Assembly: GCA_001600095.1 (NCBI GenBank)
Contig: BCIX01000001.1
Coordinates: 3,869,198-3,933,197 of the forward strand
Direction: 5' to 3'
Length of the DNA: 64,000 bases
Source: Bullera alba
Lineage: Eukaryota; Basidiomycota; Tremellomycetes; Tremellales; Bulleraceae
Under the pieces are notes generated by a model. The model was not told the origin of the DNA and made no database searches. It saw only the letters and a program-made list of their open reading frames with translations. Made by a program: the position numbers and the translations under genes. Below, piece after piece: positions 1-8,905 of this stretch. The stretch's first letter is position 1; every line of letters starts with the position of its first letter.

Positions 1-516
1 GGTTGCCGGACGGAGGACCTGGGATGGTCCGTGCGTTGGTGGTGGAGAAACCGACTGCAATATTGTCATGTGGCTTCACACCCGAAGAGCTGCGCTTGCC
101 GACTTGTAAGTTGTCCCTTGCAAGGGCTGTGCTGGGTGTGTACTCACGAAATTCTAGATGGCTCTCTCGCTCACGAGGATGCATTCTCTCCGCTGGCAAC
201 TACCTGCTCAATGTGCGGCAAGGAACCTCATGAGAAGTTATGCCTCACTTGTCCGCCGACATCAATCCCCCATCCGCGTCACGATCATCCGCCAAAATTG
301 GTCAACAATCCAGATGGTATTTGTCCCGTGTGCGTGGTAGAGGTCGCCCCCACGGGCATGCCGACGTGGGAATCTTGCGCATGTGGTATGAGCACGGACT
401 ACCTCCTGCAGCGGCTGAAGCGGAGTACCAATCTGGTGGTGAATACGGAAAGTATAGAGGAGGATCTGCACGCTAGAGGTAGGAAGGTTGCTGCCGAACG
501 AGGACGAACCATGTAA
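1..516 (+). CDS. C-terminal part of a Cys-rich (probable zinc-binding) protein, 5' truncated by window edge
   Basis: Two exons are visible: an open frame from the window edge to about 105, an intron at 106-157 (GTAAGT-like donor, CTCAC branch, TTCTAG acceptor), then an exon ending at the TGTAA stop at 514-516. The joined protein has paired cysteines spaced like zinc knuckles: CSMC, then CLTC, then CPVC, then a CAC pair. A basic C-terminal tail follows. This looks like a zinc-binding module, but I do not recognise the family, and the N-terminal part lies outside the window. The frame continues smoothly across the splice, which supports a real gene rather than a chance ORF. Function is unknown; the metal-binding role is inferred only from the cysteine spacing. 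Confidence 0.6.
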   Translation, partial: GCRTEDLGWSVRWWWRNRLQYCHVASHPKSCACRLVSCPLQGLCWVCTHEILDGSLAHEDAFSPLATTCSMCGKEPHEKLCLTCPPTSIPHPRHDHPPKLVNNPDGICPVCVVEVAPTGMPTWESCACGMSTDYLLQRLKRSTNLVVNTESIEEDLHARGRKVAAERGRTM

Positions 517-655
517 CGTCGAGATCAGCGGGACGACGAGCCATGAGACGATTCACGCCACAAGATAACGAGGATGAGAACGGACAATACTCCTGAACGC
601 GGAATGCATATAATCGTAGTACAGTCCCTGTGGAACTGCTCCGCCCTGATCACTG
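517..655. other. Short convergent intergenic gap
   Basis: This gap lies between the plus-strand partial gene and the minus-strand oxidase. It probably holds the two 3' UTRs. No further feature is seen. Confidence 0.4.
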
Positions 656-2301
656 TTATGTCTGATCATGCCGCCATCCTGTCACTTCCGAGAGATCTTT
701 AGGCCGTAGCCCACCCCGTCCAGTCCCGTTTGGATCTCCGGCACCGGGTCTCCAGCGCCACAGATGCTTGAGATCATGTGACAGCTGGGAAGTGGTGACT
801 GCTTCAGCAACCGATCTTGGCGAAGGGGTCAGGGGAGAGGGCGTACTCACCTTGCCCTCTATCAGATCCGAAACATAATTGCCGACGATGGGCAACATCT
901 TGAAAGTGTGACCCGAATCCCCAGTTGCTAGGACCAACCCTTTCCAAGCTGGATGCTCGCATAACAGCCAGTTTGCATCTTGAGTATCGGTACACCAACA
1001 CATGCCTTGTCGGATCAACTCCCTCCCCTCAAACTGCGGGATACACTTCTTGATGAGGCGTTTGATGTCTTCGAGCCCTTCAGTCGGTATAGTGTCGGTA
1101 GGGTGCGATGCGTGGGATCTGGGAACGGACATGCGAACATCCTCCTTGAGGGGAAATGGTCTGGCGGGCTGGAGATGAGTGTACCCTGGGAACTCGTTAC
1201 ACAGCTTTACCAAGCGGCTCTCCGGTCTGGGCTCGAAGAAGAAGCCCTGTCCCCGTGTCAGGTCACCGCCTCTTCTCTGTCTTGAGTGGGGTATCACCCA
1301 CGTATTCGTTGTTGTACATCGTTGGTACGCTCCGCCACGATTCGGCTTCTTCCTCCGTTAACTGGAGATGGGCGTATATCCAGGCCTGAGACACAGTTGT
1401 AGCGGCCTGCAATACACCCCACCCGGTTACTCTACTCACCTTGGACTCGCACTGCCCTTGCAAGTCTATTAAGACCGGCGACCAGGCGCCTGACGCCATG
1501 ACGACCACGTCCGCCTTCCACTCGGTGCCATCGGCGGTCTTGACTCCAGTACATCTTCTTCCATCTGGCGACAAGAGTAAAGAGGAGAACGTTCCTGATG
1601 TTCCAGTGCTATACTTAACCCCAAGCCGTCTGCACTCTGTGGCCACTGCATCAAGAGCATCGCGAGCAGCTACCCATCCGCCATCACTGCACCATAGCCC
1701 TCTCCAGCCCTGCTAGTCTGGTCAACAGCCATCACGAGACTCATGCCTAAGACCAACCTCAATGTCCGCAGAAGCCAGATGAGGAGCCTTGCGCTTTATA
1801 GCTTCGGCACCGTTGAGCCATTCAACATCCGTCCGGCCTAATGCTCTCATCTTGTCAAACTTCCTCCGTAAGGCTCTGCACCGTTCATTGTCCCCAGTTG
1901 TCAGGTCCATCTACCCAAAAGTCAGTCGTCCTCATAGTTGGAGGAGGTGAATTCCATCACCTTCCCAACGTTGTGGGCGAAAGGCTTGAACAGATCATCG
2001 CCGGTCCACGCGTCCCAGGCTTTGTCGCTCGCTCCGCCAAAGAGGCCGACATTATCTGCACCCGCGATCTTACCATTGATCAGCAGGAGCATGATGAAAG
2101 ACCACTATCTGATCTCACCTTATTCAGATCGTTACCTGCTGAATCGGCTGAAGGGCTATCCCATACGTCCAACACCCTGATATTGGTGAATCCTCTCCTG
2201 GCGAGGTGCAAGGCAGTAGAGGAGCCCATTGTGCCTCCTCCGCCCACAATGAGGATAGCATCCCCCTTGGAAGCCAGTGCCCCTGAAGAAAGCCGAGTCA
2301 T
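656..2301 (-). CDS. FAD-dependent fructosyl amino acid oxidase (amadoriase-like)
   Basis: The predicted protein has 441 residues from seven exons (2301-2119, 2068-1961, 1910-1758, 1712-1440, 1385-1302, 1246-851, 784-656), whose lengths sum to a multiple of three. The N-terminus has a dinucleotide-binding loop (ILIVGGGGTMGSS, about residues 16-28) followed by AGNDLNK, a family hallmark. Towards the C-terminus come FFFEP, the MCWCTDT segment, and LATGDSGHTFKMLP, which closes the FAD site in amadoriases. Known members oxidise Amadori products (fructosyl amino acids) to glucosone, amine and H2O2; saccharopine or pipecolate oxidases are related alternatives. The start is placed at MTRLSS, just before the Rossmann fold. 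The protein ends RHDQT, so the C-terminal peroxisomal SKL-type signal common in fungal members is not seen. It is divergent from the epimerase-like gene at 2830. Confidence 0.88.
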
Positions 2302-2829
2302 GGCTTGATAGAGTGATCGGTACTCAGGTTGGACCAACCAAGAGATCGGATTCTCACAACATGTTGGCAAGACATCTGCAGGGGGTTAGTCGTAGCTCGA
2401 TAGCAGCGGATGTTTTGCTTGGCTGATGACTCCAGCAATTGACGTTCGGAGTTGGCCGATGAGCTCAGGATTGCACTGGTAGGATCTTGAGGAGGAGTAA
2501 GAGTGGTCTACATGTTGACAGGTGCATATATGGATCAGCTGCGTCGAGAGTGCTGCGAGATAGCTTCGTGCACCTGGCATAGCTGCTGTACCGTAGTCGA
2601 CCAGCGTCAAGCAGACTTGAAAGACGAGAACCGCGGTGGTTTGCGTGAAGCGATGGAAGCCTGTAGGATGACGTCAAGCCAGCGTGCTGGTAAGCCAAAG
2701 TGGAGGTTGTCCATGACTCCACGACGCGGAGAACAAGCTGTCCCTAGCTGTCCTCTCATCTTGACTCTGTATCTCTCACTTCATCGACACACATTCAGAA
2801 CATATATATATATATATATATAAATCAAA
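2302..2829. promoter_or_regulatory. Shared divergent promoter between oxidase and epimerase-like genes
   Basis: This 528-bp region separates two divergently transcribed genes, so it should hold both promoters. On the plus-strand side a 20-bp TA tract lies directly upstream of the next gene's 5' exon and could act as a TATA-like element. An everted CCGCGG at 2631-2636 is a possible zinc-cluster contact. The small ORFs here do not look coding. Confidence 0.5.
2802..2821. repeat. (TA)n microsatellite / TATA-like tract
   Basis: An uninterrupted alternating A/T run ends about nine bases before the split start codon of the plus-strand gene. It could be a TATA-type promoter element or simply a microsatellite within the 5' UTR. 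Confidence 0.8.
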
Positions 2830-4080
2830 AGTGAGTTATTCCATGTGCGCTCTTGAGTGGTAGCTCATTATCCTCTTCAACAGTGTCTAAGTCTGCGTCT
2901 TCCGCCTCTGACCGCTCCATCTTCTTGACCGGAGCCACAGGATACGTCGGCGGATCATACCTGCAAATCCTGCTCTCCCTCCCCCAAACCGCAAAGAAAA
3001 TCACCACTCTGGTCAGGAGTGGAGAGAAAGCGAAACTGCTCGAGAGACTACCAGGGGTGGAGCCTGTCGTCGGCAGCTTTGACGACTTGGATCTATTGAC
3101 CCGTTTGGCCGCGGAGCATGATGTGACGATCGAGACTGCGGATTCGGACAACCCGGAGTTGATGGACGCTCTGCTCAAAGGTTTCGAGAAGAGACATGCC
3201 CAGGGTCTCAAAACGGACTTCATCCATGTTTCTGGTACGGGAACACTGGTCGACGAGGCCAAGGGAGAATACCCAACAGACACAGTGAGTCAAACAGTAC
3301 TCCAATCAGTCATTAGCGGCTTGTACACCATACTGACATGCCCAGATCTACACTGATGGTGAACCAAAACTCCCCAATGTGAATCATATCAGCACTCTGC
3401 CCGAATCCGCTTTCCACCGCAAAATCGATCTCGCCATCGTTGCGGCCGACAAGAAGGGCTGGTGTAACAGCTACATCATTCTGCCCGGGACCATCTGGGG
3501 CGACGCCCAGGGCGAGATTTTCGACAAGGGTATCGCCAACCTTCACTCGAAGCAGATCCCTCAGCAGGCCCAAGCGAGTATCGACCGGGGCAAGGCTGGC
3601 ATGGTGGGCAAGGGTGAGTGACTGGCTTTCTGCTTACAGGTGACGTGGTTTACTGAGCTGACGAGACGTCTAGGCTTGAACGTGTGGCCACACGTCCATA
3701 TCGAGGATGTCGCTTCACAATTCGAGACAGTGTACACTGCCTCCTTAGACGGCAAGGCAGAGCACGGCGAGAAGGGCTACTTCTTCGCCACTTCGGGTGA
3801 ATACCGACTTTTGGAGGCCACCCAGGCGATCGGCGAGACACTGGCCAAGAACGGCTTAAGCAAGACTGCCGACGTGGACTCGTTCTCCGAGGATGAGATC
3901 ACCAATATCTATTCCGCGCTGGAGAAGATTGGTGGAAGCAAGTATTACTCTGGAACCAACTCGAGAGCAGAATCGGCTCAGGCCACAGCTCTAGGTTGGT
4001 CTCCCAAACACACCAGCGTAGAAGAGTTCTACAAGTACTGCCGCGATGAGACGGAGCGATTGGGCAAGCAGTCCAAGTAG
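2830..4080 (+). CDS. NAD(P)-binding epimerase/dehydratase-like protein with intron-split start codon
   Basis: The predicted protein has 358 residues. No usable in-frame ATG exists upstream of the Rossmann motif in genomic DNA. Removing a consensus 53-bp intron (GTGAGT at 2831, CAACAG ending at 2883) joins A2830 to T2884-G2885 and creates ATG in a strong context (TCAAAATG). The mature frame then reads MSKSASSAS... followed by the nucleotide-binding motif TGATGYVG (about residues 14-21). Further introns lie at 3285-3345 and 3614-3673, and the exon sum is divisible by three. Later segments YIILPGTIWG and HVEDVA-like HIEDVA resemble extended-SDR/NmrA-type epimerase families. The substrate is unknown and catalysis is not assured. 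The gene is divergent from the amadoriase and convergent with the zinc-cluster regulator. Confidence 0.82.
2831..2883 (+). other. Intron interrupting the initiator ATG
   Basis: The intron runs from GTGAGT to CAACAG, is 53 bp long and has phase 1. It separates A from TG of the start codon. Its length and ends match the other introns of the window. Confidence 0.75.
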
Positions 4081-4138
4081 AGTTCGCTTGACCCATGTAC
4101 AGCATGCATATATGCATAGATACCAGGAGATAGCGAGA

Positions 4139-6829
4139 CTATTGACCGGTGGGGATGACCTGAATGAATTGGACTTGCGAATACTCCAGAAAAGTCAGTG
4201 CCGATCACTTCATCCGGATCTCGACGCAGACTCACCATGCTCCACCAATCCCAGACACTGTCTCCGAGCTCTTCGGGTGACGTACTGGCATTGAATAAAG
4301 CTAGGATAGTCCTAAGCACCTTGCCGCGCTGAGACGAGGTCAGCAAAACTCGACAGCAAAATTCAACGACGGCTCCAAGCCACTTACCATGGCTTCACCA
4401 TTCGACGCAAGATACTCTATGGGTATACTATGGCCAAATGTCAACCTCTGAACGCCGGTAGATCTGCAGTCACACACCTCGACAATGTCTCGTATGCTTT
4501 CTTTGCTATCGTCTCCCTCTGCGATCTGAGGTCTTCTTCAGGATTGAGCGCGGTGCGGAAATCAAGCTGAACATCGTCAGCGAATACCTCCGAGCAGAGC
4601 TAGGAAGTGCACTCACCAGGGCAAACTCGGCGCACATAGCGGTGATGAAGATGTTGGCTTGCTGAATGCCCGCAGTCGCAGCGGAATCGGGGGTAGTGTT
4701 GAGAGTCACGTTGATAGCCTTGGACTTTCCATCCGGACCAATGGTCGTTCGCTTCGCCCGCAAGTCTACTGGCAAGCTGTCCGTAATGGACTGCAGCCTC
4801 GATACAGCATGTTGGACCCATTGGAGCAATGCCAGTGGATCCTGACTCGCCGTCGGGTCGTTGAGCAGCGTGCGATGGCGAAGTTGACATTCTCCCAGGA
4901 TGCGGAATATCTGGACCACGGCAATAAATCCCGCGATATAGTTTGTGAACCCGCCCGCTGTGGAGGAGCTGGATGGCATTACGCCGGTAGATGTGATCCG
5001 CTCGTCTTCAACGTCGAGAGGGAGTGGCGGGACTCCTTCGTGATTATTGAACAGCATATTGCCTCCGTTCATGACGTTTGTCCTGTGAAACCGTCAGCCA
5101 GAGGGTGCATGTCTCGTGCGAGTCTGGCTCACTTGTCTGTTGAATAGACCTGCCAGAAGATCCGCCGGCCGACTTCTATATCGATCAATGAAGTCGCCTG
5201 TGCTGCTTCGACCTGGTTCAGATGCAAGGTGTAGATGATCCGCTGGGCGTCGCTGAACAGGACACTCGTGAGATCGGGCCGATTTGTGGCTTGACTGGAA
5301 AGGATATCCCTGAGCCATTCAAAATCAGTGGATGTCCACTGACGTCAGATAGCGCTACTGACATGGCCGTAGAAGCGGCGAGGATGAGACTCGGTCTGCT
5401 CTGATATTCAAGTTGTATGCGTCGACTGGCCTTCTGACATTGCTGTAATAGTGCCAGGAGTCTTTCTCGCGAGAAATCGCTCGACATGACGTTTATTGGG
5501 CATTGGCAGATTCTGTACGGTCTTCGATCAGCATTTTCGCGATTCCATGTCGAGAGGCTTACGTGTAAGTCACTAGATTACGGTTAGCGAATCTCCAGGC
5601 GGACCGAAATACTCACCAATACTAAAGAGCAACGCCCGGAAAGGTTCGTCCCTCTGATCCCGCCGATGCAGCACATCCATGGCAAAAGTCGGCTTGTGTA
5701 CGAGTGGGACGAGGGAATGCTGGTGCCGCATCCAGAGGGAGAAGAAGAAACAAAACTCGGACCAACTGCCTATGCTCTCGACCTGAGGTGCCGGAGGTGC
5801 ATCTGGTAGCGCACTACTGACATTTAGCTCATTGAGTGATCCCGATTTATCATGTACTCACTTGAATAGCTCTTGCGGTACGATCTGCGGTTGTTGCCCA
5901 AAGCTCCGACTACCAATCTCGACTTGACTGACGTTGGAAACCTCTCCGGTGCCTGGCCTCTGACGAGCAGGCATGTTGTTGTCGAAACTGACATGACTTT
6001 GGCCCCCAGCCGAGAATGCGGGCGAAGGCCCAGTGAGTGGTGAGGGTCCAGTCCGCTGAGCCATGTGAGACGGTGGTGTGGTGTAATCGAAGGAAGGGCG
6101 ACGACTATATACCCCGTGCGTCCACTCTCCGAAGGGGTAGTGGTAATCTGCGGCTTCAAAGGTCATCCTAGCAGAACCGAATATCGAATCTTTGGGTGGA
6201 CCCCAGAAATGAGATTGAGCATTGACATCGTCGCTTTGGTGTATATTATTGTCAGCAGGGGTGAAGTGACCAATGTCAGAGTAGTCTGTTGAGTCGTTTC
6301 GGGCGGATGATCGAGGCGGGGGAGGGGGAGGATAAGAATCGGAATGTGTGATGGATGACAAGGGGATGGCGGGTGAACGAGAATCTCCAACTGGACCACT
6401 GAGTAGCCGTTCTCTGCTAGGTCCACTGCTTGACGGTGGTGAGATGGGCCGAGAAGTGGATCTTCGTTCGGAGGGACTGCGAGTGGCCTTCGACTTGTTT
6501 GCTTTCCTACAGATGATGTCAGCTGGTTCCAATTCACTTCGGTATGGTGACTTACCCTAATGGCCGACCTGAGCGTTTGAACGAGTAGTCGAACGTGCAA
6601 TCGTGACCTGCTCTGTGACACCGACGACAGGGAGCCTTGCGAGAACCAGTTGAGCTCCCTTCCTCGTTCTCCGGTGGCAGACACTTGACCTGGACGATGA
6701 TCAATGCTATATCCCTCACACTGTTCGTTTAAATCTTACCTTGAGCACTCTGCACCGGTCACAGGTTGCAGTCTGCTGCCCACCGCTCGCCGCCAGAGCC
6801 TCGCTCTCCTTTATTGTTACAGCTGGCAT
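4139..6829 (-). CDS. Zn2Cys6 fungal transcription factor with fungal_trans middle domain
   Basis: The start ATG is at 6829-6827 (MPAVTIKES). The first two exons join to give a zinc cluster, CDRCRVLKVKC ... CRRCHRAGHDC (about residues 21-60), with a long loop between the third and fourth cysteines. A Ser/Pro-rich linker follows, then a fungal_trans-like homology region: WSEFCFFFSLWMRH, later DIEVGRRIFWQ (the family's RRxFW signature) and helical repeats to the end. At least ten exons are needed, including a 10-nt microexon at 5563-5572. The most likely stop is the TAG at 4141-4139 after the final splice. Proteins of this type bind CGG-containing sites and often control neighbouring catabolic or metabolite genes. 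It is divergent from the 2OG dioxygenase and shares its promoter. Confidence 0.85.
5563..5572 (-). other. 10-nt microexon inside the Zn2Cys6 regulator
   Basis: Between introns 5573-5616 and 5513-5562, both with good donors and acceptors on the minus strand, only ten bases remain (TGACTTACAC). Including them keeps the frame from the upstream exon ending in FSI to the downstream exon beginning ICQCPINV. Confidence 0.6.
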
Positions 6830-7358
6830 GGCGGCAGTCGTCAGGGAGTTCAGGCCGTTCAGGTGTGGGAAGATAAGATAGCGTTGGAGGAAATCGACCG
6901 AGGTGAGTGGTGACCGTTTGGGCGTATCAGAAACCGGGCGACGACCCGACGACCGATGAAACGGAACCAATTGGGAGTTGGGAGACTACCTTATGACAAG
7001 GCTTAACGATACATGTGTTGTATTGTTGTCATTTGAGATGGCGAGATCACCATGCCCTATCAAGCAAACTGCGCCTCAAGGTCCAAGCAATTGCTCGCAA
7101 TTCCTGCAAATCAAGTCTCCCGCAAATCAATGTGCAAACCCGCAAACGGAGTGTCCATTCCCAAACTCTGAAGCCGCCTCGAACGGCGAAGCGGCTCCGG
7201 TCCCGTCGGTCAGCTGATATGAGGACGACCTTTGTGCGGGCCGGTCCAGCGTCGATCTGATCAAGCGGTGAGGGGTCAGTATATCCTATGTCCTGTAGAT
7301 GATCCCCTTCGAGCTTCCCATTTCCTCCCATGACCCGCATTCCATCTCTCCCATCGCA
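6830..7358. promoter_or_regulatory. Shared divergent promoter with CGG repeats
   Basis: This region lies between the divergent zinc-cluster regulator and the 2OG dioxygenase. Positions 7184-7199 read CGG-N5-CGG overlapping CGG-N2-CCG. These triplets are the usual contacts of Zn2Cys6 proteins, so autoregulation or control of the dioxygenase is plausible but inferred. An in-frame ATG at 7299 is an alternative start for the dioxygenase. Confidence 0.45.
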
Positions 7359-8174
7359 ATGACCAAACAGCCAATCTTCCAGCAACTACCTGAACCCTCT
7401 TCCAAGCAGAGGTTCGAACGCCAGGGTGTGATCATTGTCGATCAGCTGCTCCCACAAGATGAAATTGATCGCCTTCGCGATACGTTCACATCCCAGGTCG
7501 AAAGCGACAACTCGATGGGTCACAACGACAACCTACCCGACGACGATGTACTCCATCGCTACCCCCGATTCGTCCACCCCCATCGTCACCCAGACACGGC
7601 TTTCGGCAAGCTCGCACTTAGCTATCTTACCGATGGGCGGATCATCAAGATTGCCGAAGAGCTGATTGGTCCTGTTCACGGTGCTCAGACCATGTTCTAC
7701 TTCAAACCTCCAAAGGCCAGGGGTCAAGCCATGCATCAAGACAACTTCTTCCTAAAATCACACCCGGAAACCTGCCTGGCGGTGTGGATAGCGATAGACG
7801 ATGCGGATGGTGAGAACGGAGGGCTGGTCGTGATACCAGGGTCGCACAAGAACGAGATCCTTTGCCACGACAGGGCCGCCCCGGCCGATTCATTCTCGTC
7901 AAAGGAGATCCGTCTACCGGCAGACGCGACCAGGTACCAGACAGAGCTCAAGGCCGGCGACGCGTTATACTTTCATGGCGCTTTGGTACATGGTTCTAAG
8001 CCCAATACGAGCGATCGCTTCCGGCGAGCTCTCATCCTTCACTTCATCCCACAGTCCAGCACAGAGGTCGCTTGGTTCTATCAGCCGCTGATCGGCCGCG
8101 ACGGGCAAGAAGTCAGGATCACTGAGTCGGAGCTTGGAGGTCCTTGTGGTGAGGGATGGAGGTCCGAGGACTGA
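7359..8174 (+). CDS. Phytanoyl-CoA dioxygenase (PhyH)-family Fe(II)/2-oxoglutarate oxygenase
   Basis: This intronless frame encodes 271 residues from the ATG at 7359 (context CGCAATGACC). A start 20 codons upstream at 7299 is also open. The double-stranded beta-helix signatures are present: the HQD iron-binding motif in AMHQDNFF, the VVIPGSHKN turn that follows the metal site in PhyH proteins, the distal HG in FHGALVHGS, and an arginine shortly after (RFRRALILHF) for 2-oxoglutarate binding. Family members hydroxylate diverse small molecules, including lipids, natural products and halogenated or phosphonate compounds. The substrate cannot be told from sequence. Its place between a regulator and an ABC exporter suggests a metabolic role shared with its neighbours. 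It is the only gene of its segment without introns. Confidence 0.88.
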   Translation: MTKQPIFQQLPEPSSKQRFERQGVIIVDQLLPQDEIDRLRDTFTSQVESDNSMGHNDNLPDDDVLHRYPRFVHPHRHPDTAFGKLALSYLTDGRIIKIAEELIGPVHGAQTMFYFKPPKARGQAMHQDNFFLKSHPETCLAVWIAIDDADGENGGLVVIPGSHKNEILCHDRAAPADSFSSKEIRLPADATRYQTELKAGDALYFHGALVHGSKPNTSDRFRRALILHFIPQSSTEVAWFYQPLIGRDGQEVRITESELGGPCGEGWRSED

Positions 8175-8905
8175 TCTCGTTGCGCAATCCGGTATGGTTT
8201 TGGAAGACTTGGGTAGTATGTTCTCGAGAGCCAATTGTCATGTATCAATATAGCTCATGCCTCCGGGAGCTGTGATCGGCGGCAGGCCGCACCATACGGG
8301 GAAGCAGTACAGACAAGCTACTACACATTGGCCGCACCACCGAATCAGTGATCACTAGCATTTACTGTCACACGACACGGGTCGCAGAGGTGACCACATA
8401 CAGTTGGGGTCTTCTAGCTCACCACAGGCCGCATGTGTGTAAGTTAAGTTACTGCTGCAGCCAGCAGCTATGGCGGGCTGCGGCTAGCTAACGCCATGTC
8501 CACAGCTGCCTCGAGCTCAGCTGCTCAGCTGCTCTCGCATGATCCCGCAGATGCCCGCCCGTACGACCTGACGCCAAGTGGAGCGGGAGAACTCTTCGGT
8601 AACCAAAGTTGATCCATGCGCGCGCTACGCTATCCGCTCGCTCGTCTAACCCTCGTATGGTGGTGACGCTTTACTCCGAACAGTTTTACCATACAGCTGC
8701 ATCAGATTCAACCACCGCCGAGAAGTCGAGGAGGACTGCATGAACGGATCGTATACCCAGCTTACGGGTGAGGATCAGACGATACTCCGAGCAGACGAGC
8801 TTCAGATGTATCTCACGATCAAACATATATAACTCGGGCCATCATCGCTGGGATCGGCCACCCCTCAAGCTACCTCGTACACATCCTTCGAGAAGGCCTT
8901 CCAAC
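8175..8905. promoter_or_regulatory. Intergenic region upstream of the ABC exporter
   Basis: This 731-bp stretch lies between two plus-strand genes and holds the 3' end of the dioxygenase and the promoter of the exporter. It contains GC-rich CAGCAGCTATGGCGG-like stretches and short direct repeats of GCTGC/CAGCT. No gene is seen. Confidence 0.4.
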
